Below the pieces are notes generated by a model that was given only the letters and a program-made list of their open reading frames with translations, was not told where the DNA came from and made no database searches. A stretch of DNA of 64,000 nucleotides. Origin: Nocardia ignorata NBRC 108230. Lineage in GTDB: Bacteria; Actinomycetota; Actinomycetes; Mycobacteriales; Mycobacteriaceae. A program made the translations under genes and the position numbers. Shown here piece after piece: positions 28,142 to 38,205 of this stretch. How positions within the stretch are numbered: position 1 is the first letter of the stretch; every line of letters begins with the position of its first letter. The DNA lies in assembly GCF_001612905.1 (NCBI RefSeq), contig NZ_BDBI01000002.1, positions 620,001 to 684,000 of the forward strand, written 5' to 3'.

Positions 28142-29436
28142 TCGAGACCGAACTCGAGGCTCAGACGCAGTTGGTGGTGTTGGCGAGGACCCTCGGGGTT
28201 TCGCCGCAGCATCTGGCGCCGCTCACCCGGCTCGGCGCGGCGCATCTTTCCGCGATCCACCAGCAGATGTTGTCCGCCTTGCACGCCGAGCACGCGGACA
28301 CCTTTCGCCGGGTCACCCCGGTGGTGCCGATCTTCCCGGTCGGTCTCGGGGTGGCGTTGTTCGAGCGGGTGGTGCCGCCGGTGCTCGCGGCCAGGTTTCT
28401 CGGTGCGGTCGGCATCCACTATCCGGAGAAGTGCGCGCAGGCGCTGTGCATGGTCGACGCCGTGTACGCGGCCGACGGTGCGCCGTATCTGGATCCGAAT
28501 GTCTTCGAGCAGTTGATGCGGTACGGCAGGCCGGAGCCGATCACCCTCATCATCAACGAATTGCTGCGCCGCCGTGACTATGTGACCGCCGCCCGGTTCC
28601 TGTCCGTGGTGAACGAACCGTTGATCGCGGCGCTGGAGGAGACCGTCCTCGACGACGCGGGCCTGGTCTACACCGCCGCCTACGCCTACCCCGCGCACAC
28701 GCTCAGCCGGATCGTCCGGCAACTGCTCGCGGGGCCACGCGGTCGGGTGCCCGGCATGCTCCAGACGGTGCTGGCCGGTCCACCCCCGCTGCACCATGCG
28801 ATGCTCGCGCTGTTCTGCAAGGTCGAGCCCGAGGTCGCGGCCAAGCTGGGTGACATCTTCTTCGGGCGCGGCGCCGCGCACGAGATCGGCCGCTTCCTGC
28901 TGACCGCGGTCGACCGCAGCGCCTCGATCGCGTTGCTCACCCTGATCGGGCGCCTGAATCCTGTTGCGCTGTGGGCATTGTCGACCAACCCGCAACTGGC
29001 CGACCCCGGCGTGCTGGCCCGCTTGGTGCGCGCACTCGACGGCCGGACCGAAGCCGACCCGTGGCGTGGACTGTTCGCGCTGTCGGCCCGGCTCGGCGAA
29101 CCGGCTCGCCGCCGGATCGCCGCCACGCTGGCCGAACTCAGCCCCGCCTCCATCGCGGCGCTGCCCGCCCACGCCACCGACGCCACCTACTGGCCGGCCC
29201 TGCTGCAACTGCTGGCCGAGTCCGAGCCCGCGGCCCAGGCGCGGGTGGCCGGAATCTGGTCCCGCCTGCCACCGGAATGGCAGGCGGGCATCGACCGTCA
29301 CATCCGCACCAACCGCTACGACACCCGCCTCGGCGCCATCACGAACGCCTTGACCGAGTCGAGCGCCGAAGAAGTCTTCTTCCGTCGACGTCAGCAGATC
29401 CGGCAGCGCGGCGAAGGCGAGTTCGCCGCCTGGTGA
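28138..29436 (+). CDS. Large alpha-helical repeat protein of unknown function
   Basis: A 432-residue soluble protein built of successive helices with hydrophobic heptads (FEQLMRYGRPEPITLIINEL, RFLSVVNEPLIAALEE, TLSRIVRQLLAGPRGR, LGDIFFGRGAAHEIGRFLL), suggesting an armadillo/HEAT-like or MgtE-N-like superhelix. No catalytic motif, signal peptide or membrane segment is seen. It is coupled to the 71-residue gene before it and converges on the LLM oxidoreductase four bases downstream. I do not recognise the family. Confidence 0.7.
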   Translation: MIETELEAQTQLVVLARTLGVSPQHLAPLTRLGAAHLSAIHQQMLSALHAEHADTFRRVTPVVPIFPVGLGVALFERVVPPVLAARFLGAVGIHYPEKCAQALCMVDAVYAADGAPYLDPNVFEQLMRYGRPEPITLIINELLRRRDYVTAARFLSVVNEPLIAALEETVLDDAGLVYTAAYAYPAHTLSRIVRQLLAGPRGRVPGMLQTVLAGPPPLHHAMLALFCKVEPEVAAKLGDIFFGRGAAHEIGRFLLTAVDRSASIALLTLIGRLNPVALWALSTNPQLADPGVLARLVRALDGRTEADPWRGLFALSARLGEPARRRIAATLAELSPASIAALPAHATDATYWPALLQLLAESEPAAQARVAGIWSRLPPEWQAGIDRHIRTNRYDTRLGAITNALTESSAEEVFFRRRQQIRQRGEGEFAAW

Positions 29437-29440
29437 CGGC

Positions 29441-30424
29441 TCATTTCACCAGCGGAAGCAGGGCGCGACCGACCGCCTCGACCATGCCCGGCTCGTGGCC
29501 GTTGGCGACCATGTTCACGATGACTCCGTCGATGCCCTGATCGAGCACCCGGTCCTTGATCTGCTCGGCGACATCGTCCGGTGTGCCGACGAACTGGCGG
29601 TCGACGACGCTCTCGCGGCGCTCCGCCTCGCTCATCGATGCCACGTCGATCCCGACCTGCGACATCATGTCGGCCTGGATCTTGCGGGCCCGGTCGCCGT
29701 CCTCGTCGGCGATGACGAACGCGAGGAAACTGGTCTCGAGGGTGGCGGGGTCACGATCGACTTCCGCGCATCGCTGTCGCAACGCGGCCACCTTGCGCGG
29801 CAGCTCCGAGGCGTTGCAGATGATGTTGAGGTGGTCTCCGAAACGCGCGGCCGAGCCGAAGGTCTTCTTCTCACCGCCGCCGCCGAGCAGGATCGGCAGG
29901 TCGTCGCGCAGGCGCGGCTCGTTGATCGCGTTCTCGGTGCGGTACCACTTGCCGTCGAAGGTGGGCCGCTGTCCGCGCAGCATGGGCGTGATGATCTGCA
30001 ACGCCTCGTCGAGACGCTCGAAACGTTCGGTGAACGTGCCGAATTCGAAGCCGTACTGCTGGTGTTCGAGCTCGAACCAGCCTGCCCCGATGCCGAGCAC
30101 CGCGCGTCCACCGCTGACCACGTCGAGGGTGGTCACCGTCTTGGCGAGCAGCGCCGGGTTGCGATAGGTGTTGCCGGTTACCAAGGCGGACAATTGGATT
30201 CGTTCGGTAGCCGTGGCCAGTGCGGAGAGCGCGGAGTACGCCTCGAGCATCGGCGCGTCGGGCGGGCCGATCAACGGCAGCTGATAGAAGTGGTCCATCA
30301 CGAAGGCGGCATCGAAGCCGGCCGCTTCCGCTTCCCTCGCCTGCGCGACGACCGTGGGGAACAGCTCGCGGATCGAGGCGGTGTTGCTGAAATTGGGCAT
30401 CTGGTAACCGAGACGAATGCTCAT
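29441..30424 (-). CDS. LLM-class F420-dependent oxidoreductase
   Basis: A 327-residue luciferase-like TIM-barrel enzyme using F420 or FMN. Family features are SIRLGYQMPNFS at the start, AEAAGFDAAFVMDHFYQ, LATATERIQLSALVTGNTYR, GRAVLGIGAGWFELEH, LPILLGGGGEKKT and a C-terminal DQGIDGVIVNM. Substrate unknown. Its promoter is of the MerR type and the transcript is predicted to begin at or next to the ATG (see separate entry). Confidence 0.9.
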   Translation of the reverse strand: MSIRLGYQMPNFSNTASIRELFPTVVAQAREAEAAGFDAAFVMDHFYQLPLIGPPDAPMLEAYSALSALATATERIQLSALVTGNTYRNPALLAKTVTTLDVVSGGRAVLGIGAGWFELEHQQYGFEFGTFTERFERLDEALQIITPMLRGQRPTFDGKWYRTENAINEPRLRDDLPILLGGGGEKKTFGSAARFGDHLNIICNASELPRKVAALRQRCAEVDRDPATLETSFLAFVIADEDGDRARKIQADMMSQVGIDVASMSEAERRESVVDRQFVGTPDDVAEQIKDRVLDQGIDGVIVNMVANGHEPGMVEAVGRALLPLVK

Positions 30425-30430
30425 GCGCCG

Positions 30431-30461
30431 AGCCTATGACCTGGAGTGCACTCCAGGTCAA
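30431..30461 (-). promoter_or_regulatory. MerR-type promoter with 19-bp spacer and perfect 22-bp palindrome
   Basis: On the minus strand TTGACC (30456-30461) and TAGGCT (30431-30436) are separated by 19 bases, the over-long spacing used by MerR-family activators. A perfect 22-bp palindrome (30438-30459, core CTGGAGTGCACTCCAG) fills the spacer. The -10 lies seven bases before the LLM start codon, implying a leaderless mRNA. The -35 overlaps the stop of the FAD monooxygenase. No MerR gene is in the window. Confidence 0.8.
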
Positions 30462-31645
30462 GCCCTGTTCCGGGCCGATCGCGAGTAGTCGACGAGGTCG
30501 ACGTCGTTGGCCGCCTTGTCGCCGTACTTCAGCATCAGGCCGAACAAGCGGGAGCCGAGGAACCAGTTGCGGGCCTTGATGCCTATCGCGGTTTTCGGGG
30601 CCAGAAATGGGCCGGTGTTGGAGTTCCCGGCGATTTTGGCGTAGCGCTTCATGATCCGGTTGTAGGCGCGGTACGCGGCCTCGTGATCACTTGCGGCCGA
30701 GGCGAGTTCACCGGCGAGGACGTAGGCGCCGACGAGCGCGAGGCCGGTGCCGAAGCCGGCCAGGGTATTGCCGTAGACGGCGTCTCCGAGCAGGGCGACG
30801 CGGCCACGGGTGTAGGTGCCGTTCATCCGGACCTGGCTGATCGAGTCGAGGTAGACCTCGTCCAGCTCGTCGAGTTCGGTGAGCATGCGTGGAACATGCC
30901 AGCCCACATCGGCGAAAGCCGCACGCACGATGCGACGTTGGGCCGATGTGTCGGTGCGCGAGTAGTCGAGTTCAGGGGAGGCGAACATGTACATCTGCTG
31001 TGCTTTGGCGCCACCGTCGACGGCCATTTTCCCTGGCACGTTGTGGGCGTATCCCTCGGCCCGCTCGCGCGGCGCCGACTTGTCGGCCCAGCGACTCGCC
31101 CCTGCCACGCAGTAGTAGTAGCCGAGGTGGGTGACGAAGTCTGATTCCGGGCCGAAGGCCAAACGCCGTACCCGCGAATGGATTCCATCCGCGCCGACCA
31201 CGAGATCGAACGTGCGAGCAGCAGCGCTCTCGAACTCGACATGCACGCCGGACTCGGTCTCACGCAGCGCGGTGACGGTATCGCCGAAGACGTATTCCAC
31301 TGTGCCCCTGGTCTGTTCGTACAGGACAGCGGCCAGGTCGCCGCGCAGGATCTCGAGTGCGCCGCCGGTGAAATCGCCTGACAAGACTGCCAATTCATGG
31401 TCGTCGGCGTCGACGAAGACCAGGTCGGTGGTGCCGGTGCGGCGGGCACGCACCGCGTCGAGGATGCCCATCCGCTTCAGCACCTCCAAGTGGACGCCGT
31501 CCTTGAAGTCGACGGCCTGACCGCCGGGCCGCAACGCGGCGGCGCGCTCGACAACGGTGACGGCGAAGCCGTACCGATTCAGCCAGTAGGCGAGGGCGGG
31601 CCCGGCGATGCTCGCACCGGAGATGAGGACGGTCTGATTGGGCAT
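30458..31645 (-). CDS. FAD-dependent monooxygenase (TetX-like group A)
   Basis: A 395-residue flavoprotein of the p-hydroxybenzoate-hydroxylase fold. The dinucleotide motif is SGASIAGPALAYWLNRYGF, followed by GGQAVDFKDG, the DG motif GADGIHSRVRRL and the FAD ribityl motif ALLGDAVYGNTLAGFG. It resembles tetracycline-destructase-like and aromatic hydroxylases; substrate unknown. An AGGAGG site precedes the ATG. Divergent from a TetR regulator, so probably induced by its substrate. Confidence 0.9.
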   Translation of the reverse strand: MPNQTVLISGASIAGPALAYWLNRYGFAVTVVERAAALRPGGQAVDFKDGVHLEVLKRMGILDAVRARRTGTTDLVFVDADDHELAVLSGDFTGGALEILRGDLAAVLYEQTRGTVEYVFGDTVTALRETESGVHVEFESAAARTFDLVVGADGIHSRVRRLAFGPESDFVTHLGYYYCVAGASRWADKSAPRERAEGYAHNVPGKMAVDGGAKAQQMYMFASPELDYSRTDTSAQRRIVRAAFADVGWHVPRMLTELDELDEVYLDSISQVRMNGTYTRGRVALLGDAVYGNTLAGFGTGLALVGAYVLAGELASAASDHEAAYRAYNRIMKRYAKIAGNSNTGPFLAPKTAIGIKARNWFLGSRLFGLMLKYGDKAANDVDLVDYSRSARNRA

Positions 31646-31664
31646 GAAAGCCTCCTCGGGATCA

Positions 31665-31754
31665 GTGTCCGCCGTAATCTGTTTCCGACGGACACGAAAT
31701 AGAGTACGGAGGACACTGTTTCTTCGTCAAGATCTGTTTCCGGTGGACGCAAAT
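31665..31754. promoter_or_regulatory. Repeated operator between monooxygenase and TetR genes
   Basis: The divergent gap holds a direct repeat (31679-31700 and 31733-31754, both CTGTTTCCG-then-GGAC-type) plus inverted half-sites GTGTCCG (31665-31671) and CGGACAC (31689-31695 region) and another GGACAC at 31711-31716. Multiple half-sites in a shared promoter region are what a TetR-type repressor would bind to control both genes. Confidence 0.6.
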
Positions 31755-31785
31755 CGCCGGTATCCTGAGCGCGAAAGGAGGGCCG

Positions 31786-32508
31786 ATGCCGTCACCGACC
31801 ACCGTCGAGCTGCTGTGGGGCACCGCCCAGCGTCCGACCCGGGGGCCCAAACCCGCGCTCACCCTCGACCGGATCGTCGGCGAGGCGATCGCGTTGGCCG
31901 ACGCCGAAGGGCTCGCCGCGCTGTCGATGCAGCGCCTGGCGCAGCGCCTCGGCTTCACCAAGATGTCGCTCTACCGGTACGTCCCCGGCAAGGAGCAACT
32001 GACGGCGCTCATGCTCGACGAAGCTATCGGCGAACCCCCGAAAATGCGAGCTGTGCAGCAGGATTGGCGAGCAGCGCTGAGAAGCTGGGCCAACGCCATC
32101 CATGACAGCTATCGCGCCCATCCCTGGACCATCGACCTCGCCCGTGGTCTTCGCCCCTTCGGCCCGAACGAGATGGCCTGGACCGAATCGGCGCTGACCG
32201 CGCTGGCGCACACCGGGCTCAGCGGCCCGGAGCAGCTCGACACCATCGTCCTACTCAACAGCCACGCTCGCGGCCTTGCCCAGCAGGTTCCGGCAGGCGA
32301 GCGGGCGGACCACTTCACCGACCAGTTCACCCAGATGATGACCGCTGCCGCCGAGCGCTACCCGCGGGTCCGCGCCGCCTTCGCCGAGGAGGCGGCCGCC
32401 GACGGCCGCGGCAACGCCCTCGATTTCGGCATCGACCGCATCCTCGACGGCATCGCCGCCCTGATCGATCGTCGCGCCGCTCTGGTCCACGAGCCGCCGA
32501 AGTCCTAG
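31786..32508 (+). CDS. TetR/AcrR family transcriptional regulator
   Basis: A 240-residue repressor with an N-terminal helix-turn-helix at about residues 25-70 (LDRIVGEAIALADAEGLAA, then MQRLAQRLGFTKMSLYRYVP) and a TetR C-terminal ligand-binding domain of the TetR_C_1/tetracycline-repressor type. A strong GGAGG ribosome site precedes the ATG. It is divergent from the FAD monooxygenase and very probably represses it. Confidence 0.92.
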   Translation: MPSPTTVELLWGTAQRPTRGPKPALTLDRIVGEAIALADAEGLAALSMQRLAQRLGFTKMSLYRYVPGKEQLTALMLDEAIGEPPKMRAVQQDWRAALRSWANAIHDSYRAHPWTIDLARGLRPFGPNEMAWTESALTALAHTGLSGPEQLDTIVLLNSHARGLAQQVPAGERADHFTDQFTQMMTAAAERYPRVRAAFAEEAAADGRGNALDFGIDRILDGIAALIDRRAALVHEPPKS

Positions 32509-32517
32509 GCTCACACC

Positions 32518-32931
32518 ATGACCGAGGAACTCCCCGAACCCGCCGTCACCGTGGTGCGCGAATTCTTCGCCGCGCTCGAGATCGATGCGGTCGACGAGGC
32601 ACTGGAACTCCTCGATCCGGAGATCGTCTGGAAGAACACCTCGCTGCCGACGATCCGGGGCAAGAAGCGGGTCGCCCAGGTGTTGCGCGGGCTGGACCGG
32701 CCCTCGCTCGGGTTCTGGGCCGAGATGCACCACATCGCCGCCGACGGCGACATCGTGCTCACCGACCGCACCGATTATCTGCGATTCGGGCCGGTGCGCA
32801 TCGGGTTCTGGGTCACCGGCACCTTCGAGATCCGCGCGGGCCGGATCGTGTTGTGGGACGACCACTTCAGCAAGGGCAATGTGCTGCGCGGCACGATCGT
32901 CGGGGTGGCCAAGGCGCTCACCCGCCGCTGA
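32518..32931 (+). CDS. Limonene-1,2-epoxide-hydrolase-like protein
   Basis: A 137-residue SnoaL/NTF2-like fold protein. The epoxide hydrolase catalytic residues appear conserved: Arg and Asp in TDRTDYLRFG and the second Asp in LWDDHFS. It could open epoxides made by monooxygenases such as its neighbour; that pairing is inference. Starts nine bases after the TetR gene, so co-transcribed. A non-catalytic NTF2-like role is possible. Confidence 0.75.
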   Translation: MTEELPEPAVTVVREFFAALEIDAVDEALELLDPEIVWKNTSLPTIRGKKRVAQVLRGLDRPSLGFWAEMHHIAADGDIVLTDRTDYLRFGPVRIGFWVTGTFEIRAGRIVLWDDHFSKGNVLRGTIVGVAKALTRR

Positions 32932-32932
32932 C

Positions 32933-33205
32933 CTATTGGTGTTTGCGTAGATAGTCCAGGTAGGTGGGGCGGAGGACTTCGGCGATCTTGCCGTCGCCCG
33001 CGTGGATGTAGTCGTCGAGCATCGGCAGCACGTACTTGATGTCGGCCTCGCTCTCACCCAGATCGCCCGCCTCGGCCTGGGCCGCGGGAATCGCCTTGAG
33101 CAGGTCCCACAGGAACTTCACATCGCCGCGCCGCACGGCCGTCTTCACCGCGCGATCGTGCAGTTCCTTCGACGACAGCTTTTCCAGATCCTGGTCATCG
33201 GCCAT
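32933..33205 (-). CDS. Small conserved-looking protein of unknown function
   Basis: A 90-residue acidic helical protein (SSKELHDRAVKTAVRRGDVK, FLWDLLKAIPAAQAEAG, IKYVLPMLDDYIHAGDG). No membrane segment or known motif. Start is ATG 33205 (longer frames have no support). It converges on the epoxide-hydrolase-like gene with one base between stops. Confidence 0.7.
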   Translation of the reverse strand: MADDQDLEKLSSKELHDRAVKTAVRRGDVKFLWDLLKAIPAAQAEAGDLGESEADIKYVLPMLDDYIHAGDGKIAEVLRPTYLDYLRKHQ

Positions 33206-33364
33206 GCAACGACTGTAGCGCTCGACGCGCCGAACGGCGGCGACCATGCTGGTTAACCTCGAATTCACGGACACGTGGGCCGGACCGGCAGCGCCGTAGC
33301 GGGTTCGGCGGTAGCGTCGAAGATGCGGATCGCGTCGGTGTGATTCGTACGGGAGGTCCTGACC

Positions 33365-33427
33365 GTGACTGAGCTACTCAGTACGAGGGGGCCGGCACCC
33401 GGCCCTCGTGGTGGTTGACAAACCACC
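33365..33427 (+). promoter_or_regulatory. Leader with short upstream ORF and two hairpins before phoH2
   Basis: A GGGAGG precedes a 17-codon ORF (GTG 33365, stop ending 33418; peptide [17 protein letters not shown]). Two hairpins overlap it: an 11-bp stem with two-base bulge (33383-33395 with 33399-33409) and a perfect 7-bp stem (33410-33416 with 33421-33427) whose loop holds the ORF stop. The phoH2 start lies 67 bases further on. The layout suggests translation-dependent attenuation. Confidence 0.5.
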
Positions 33428-33494
33428 TACAAGGACGGACCGGTCCAGCGAGATCGTTCGTGCGGGTGCCGTGCGAACACATAAGGAGCCCACC

Positions 33495-34868
33495 GTGACT
33501 GCTGCACGCTCCGTTTCCGCTCACGCGATGCACACGGCCTCGGCCTCGAAGAAAGGGGCTCGCCCCGCGCGTTCCGGTCTGAAGACTTTCGTCGTAGACA
33601 CCTCTGTCCTGCTGTCCGACCCCTGGGCGGTGACCCGCTTCGGGGAACATCGGGTGGTCCTGCCGCTGGTCGTGATCAGCGAGCTGGAGGCCAAACGGCA
33701 CCACCACGAGCTCGGCTGGTTCGCCAGGGAAGCTCTGCGCATGCTCGACGACCTGCGCATGCAGCACGGCAGGCTCGATCAGCCGCTGCCCATCGGCACC
33801 GATGGCGGCACCCTGCAGGTGGAGCTCAATCACACCGATGCCTCGGTCCTGCCCGCCGGATTCCGCTCCGAGACCAACGATTCCCGCATCCTGGCCTGTG
33901 CGCTGAACTTCTCCGCCGAGGGCGAGGACGTGGTGCTGGTGTCCAAGGACATCCCGCTGCGGGTGAAGGCCAGCGCGGTCGGGTTGGCGGCCGACGAATA
34001 CCACGCCCAGGACGTGGTCACCTCCGGCTGGAGCGGCATGGTGGAACTCGATGTCGCGGGCTCCCAGATCGACCAGCTCTACAGCGAGTCGGTGATCGAC
34101 CTCGACGAGGCACGGGAACTGCCCTGCCACACCGGAATCCGGTTGCTCGGCAGCAGCTCCAGCGCGCTCGGACGGGTCACCGCCGACAAGCGGGTGCAGC
34201 TGGTGCGCGAACGCGAGGCCTTCGGGTTGCACGGTCGCTCGGCCGAACAGCGCATCGCGCTCGACCTGCTGCTCGACGAGAGCATCGGCATCGTGTCGAT
34301 GGGTGGCCGTGCGGGCACGGGTAAGTCGGCGCTCGCGCTGACCGCCGGGCTCGAGGCGGTGCTCGAGCGGCGCACCCAGCGCAAGGTGGTGGTGTTCCGT
34401 CCGCTGTACGCGGTGGGCGGGCAGGAACTCGGCTACCTGCCCGGTTCGGAGAGCGAGAAGATGGGCCCCTGGGCCCAGGCGGTCTTCGACACGCTCGACG
34501 GTCTGGCCAGCCGCGAGGTGATGGACGAGGTGCTCAGCCGCGACATGCTCGAGGTGCTGCCGCTGACCCACATCCGTGGCCGGTCGCTGCACGATTCGTT
34601 CGTGATCGTCGACGAGGCGCAGTCGCTGGAACGCAATGTGCTGCTCACCGTGTTGAGCCGGCTCGGGACCGGATCGCGGGTGGTGCTCACCCACGATGTG
34701 GCTCAGCGTGACAATCTGCGCGTCGGCAGGCACGACGGTGTGGCCGCGGTGATCGAAAAGCTCAAGGGGCACCCGCTTTTCGCGCACATCACGTTGACCC
34801 GCAGTGAACGGTCGCCGATCGCGGCGCTCGTCACCGAAATGCTCGAGGAGTACGGTCCCAACGCGTAA
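33495..34868 (+). CDS. phoH2: PhoH2: PIN-domain RNase fused to PhoH ATPase
   Basis: A 457-residue fusion. The PIN domain (about residues 28-165) has acidic residues in [31 protein letters not shown] and [11 protein letters not shown]. The PhoH helicase/ATPase has a P-loop [16 protein letters not shown], the Walker [15 protein letters not shown] and the GSRVVLTHD motif. In mycobacteria PhoH2 (Rv1095) is an RNA helicase and ribonuclease. Start is GTG 33495, eight bases after AAGGAG. The upstream frame includes the leader hairpins and is not coding. Confidence 0.95.
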   Translation: MTAARSVSAHAMHTASASKKGARPARSGLKTFVVDTSVLLSDPWAVTRFGEHRVVLPLVVISELEAKRHHHELGWFAREALRMLDDLRMQHGRLDQPLPIGTDGGTLQVELNHTDASVLPAGFRSETNDSRILACALNFSAEGEDVVLVSKDIPLRVKASAVGLAADEYHAQDVVTSGWSGMVELDVAGSQIDQLYSESVIDLDEARELPCHTGIRLLGSSSSALGRVTADKRVQLVREREAFGLHGRSAEQRIALDLLLDESIGIVSMGGRAGTGKSALALTAGLEAVLERRTQRKVVVFRPLYAVGGQELGYLPGSESEKMGPWAQAVFDTLDGLASREVMDEVLSRDMLEVLPLTHIRGRSLHDSFVIVDEAQSLERNVLLTVLSRLGTGSRVVLTHDVAQRDNLRVGRHDGVAAVIEKLKGHPLFAHITLTRSERSPIAALVTEMLEEYGPNA

Positions 34869-35052
34869 TCGGGCAATCGGGCCGCGTCACCGGCCCGAAT
34901 CCGTTTGATATCGGCGAACTGTGGGTATTATCCGCGGCGACACCTTTCCAGCAACGGCTCGGCGAACACTGTTCTGCCGGGCCGTTGCGGATGTCGGCCA
35001 GGCTCCATGTCCGGGGCGGTGCCCCCGGGGGGCCACTCGCGAGAGGATGGAT

Positions 35053-35664
35053 ATGAACCACTTCGCTCGACGTACCGCCGCCGGAGGCGCCGCCTTGGTC
35101 GCCGCGACCGGACTGCTGCTCGCCGCGGGTTGCGGCGACGACGACAAGGACAAGGTCGATTCGGCCGTCTCCAGCGTGATCACCACCCTGCCCGGCGGGG
35201 CGGGTTCGGAGACCACCACCGACCCCGACGGCTCGGCGACGGCCACCACCGAAGCCGGGGAGGGCACCGCAAGCGCCACCTCCACCGCGACCGCCGCGGG
35301 TGAGTCGACCACTATCTCCGGCCCCAACGGCGACATCACCGTCTCCGGCGAGGTCTACAAGAAGTACGTCGCGGCGGGCGGCGCCGCCAGCCCGCTCGGC
35401 GCACCGGAAGAAGCGCAGGAATCGGGCCCCAACGGCGGCCAGTACCAGGACTTCGAGGGCGGAACCGTCTACTGGAGCCCCGAGACCGGCGCCCACATCG
35501 TGTGGGGCGAGATCCGTGAGGCCTGGGAGGAGAACGGCGGCGCCAACGGCACCCTCGGCTACCCGACCAGCGACGAGAAGGACATCCCCGGCGGCAAGCA
35601 GAGCGACTTCACCGGCGGAACCATCACCTGGGTCGGCGGCCAGACCACCGTCACCCCGAAGTAA
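35053..35664 (+). CDS. LGFP-repeat lipoprotein
   Basis: A 203-residue protein with a signal peptide ending in lipobox LAAGC (about residues 22-26), a Thr/Ser/Ala-rich linker (about 45-90, probably extended through the cell wall) and two LGFP repeats (YVAAGGAASPLGAPEEA with YQDFEGGTVYWSP, and WEENGGANGTLGYPTSDE with QSDFTGGTITW). LGFP repeats occur in mycolata surface proteins and may contact the arabinogalactan-mycolate layer. Start chosen at ATG 35053, six bases after AGGATGG; ATG 35047 has no room for a site. Confidence 0.88.
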   Translation: MNHFARRTAAGGAALVAATGLLLAAGCGDDDKDKVDSAVSSVITTLPGGAGSETTTDPDGSATATTEAGEGTASATSTATAAGESTTISGPNGDITVSGEVYKKYVAAGGAASPLGAPEEAQESGPNGGQYQDFEGGTVYWSPETGAHIVWGEIREAWEENGGANGTLGYPTSDEKDIPGGKQSDFTGGTITWVGGQTTVTPK

Positions 35665-35674
35665 TCGCGCCGCG

Positions 35675-35709
35675 GCGCGGGGGCCGGTTCACCCCTTAGG
35701 TCCCCGCGC
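35675..35709 (+). terminator. Hairpin after the LGFP lipoprotein gene
   Basis: Inverted repeat with arms 35675-35685 and 35699-35709 (one mismatch), 10 bases after the stop codon. Confidence 0.6.
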
Positions 35710-35736
35710 CCGACGGCGAAGTACTAGGTTGGCTGC

Positions 35737-36591
35737 GTGCAGAAAACTTTGACCGACCGCGAACTGCTGGACGCGCTCGCCGATGTGGTGGAAACGAACC
35801 TGAACCGGCACATCGAAGCGGCCGAGGGTTGGCAACCGCACGACCTCGTGCCGTGGTCGGACGGGCGCAACTTCGCCTTCCTCGGCGGCACCGACTGGGC
35901 GCCGGACCAGTCCGATCTCAGTGAGACCGCCAAGCTGGCGCTCACGGTGAGCGTGCTCGTCGCCGACAACCTGCCCTCCTACCACCGGGAGCTGGGCAAG
36001 TACCTGCGCACCGGGCCGTGGTGGCGCTGGGTCGGCCGTTGGACGGCCGAGGAGAACCGCCACGAGATCATGCTCCGCAACTACCTGATGCTCACCCGCG
36101 CGGTCGACCCCGTCGCGCTGGAGCGGGCGCGGATGGCGCACATGACCGCCGGCTTCAACCGGCCGCCGCTGCACCTCATCGACGTGCTCGCCACCTGCGC
36201 CTTCGAAGAGGCCGCAGCCGCCATCCGGCACCGCAACACCGCCGCCCTCGGTGAGAACCCGATCGTCACCGCGATGGCCGAGAAGCTGGCCGTCGACGAC
36301 GAGCTGCAGGCCGAGTTCTTCGCCGAGCTCGTCTCCGCGGCGCTGGATCTGGTCCCCGATCAGGGTGTGCGCGCGATCGCCGACCAGGTGGCGGCCTTCC
36401 GGGTGCCCCACGTCGACCTGCCCGGCGGCGGTTCCAGCGACGAAGCCCTGGCCGAAGCGGGCATCTACGACCCCGCCAAGGAAGGTGAGCTGGTGTTCAA
36501 GCCGCTGCTGCAGCGCTGGAACATCTTCACCCGCACCGACCTCGGCGAAGAAGGCGAGAAGGCCCGCGCGGAACTCGCGCACCTGGCCTGA
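35737..36591 (+). CDS. Acyl-ACP desaturase-like protein (DesA2 type) with altered metal site
   Basis: A 284-residue ferritin-like four-helix protein of the acyl-ACP desaturase family, which puts double bonds in acyl chains for mycolic acids. The second ligand motif TAEENRHE is intact, and the third-helix glutamate is kept in CAFEEAAAAIRHRN. The fourth-helix E-x2-H, by alignment from memory, reads VDDELQAEFF, giving Asp and Gln in place of Glu and His. The first-helix Glu corresponds to Asp in VADNLPSYH. So diiron chemistry may be lost or altered, as suspected for the divergent Mycobacterium DesA2. Starts at GTG 35737. Confidence 0.85.
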   Translation: MQKTLTDRELLDALADVVETNLNRHIEAAEGWQPHDLVPWSDGRNFAFLGGTDWAPDQSDLSETAKLALTVSVLVADNLPSYHRELGKYLRTGPWWRWVGRWTAEENRHEIMLRNYLMLTRAVDPVALERARMAHMTAGFNRPPLHLIDVLATCAFEEAAAAIRHRNTAALGENPIVTAMAEKLAVDDELQAEFFAELVSAALDLVPDQGVRAIADQVAAFRVPHVDLPGGGSSDEALAEAGIYDPAKEGELVFKPLLQRWNIFTRTDLGEEGEKARAELAHLA

Positions 36592-36601
36592 TCTGTTCAC
36601 T

Positions 36602-36635
36602 CGACGGCCGCCACCTTCCAAGGTGGCGGCCGTCG
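36602..36635. terminator. Bidirectional terminator between desA-like gene and fum
   Basis: A perfect 16-bp inverted repeat (36602-36617 with 36620-36635, two-base loop) between convergent genes. Confidence 0.9.
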
Positions 36636-36642
36636 TGCTGTC

Positions 36643-38049
<1,407 letters not shown>

Positions 38050-38205
38050 ACCTCGACACTAGGACGAGAACCCCGGGAATGGGGCTCCCACACCCGCGCA
38101 ATATCCCACACTGTCCCGCGGAATAACCGAAACACGCAGTCAGCCATGACCACACTCCCAGCCACCACATCCCGACCTCGAGGAGGGATCGCCGCGAAGC
38201 GGCGG

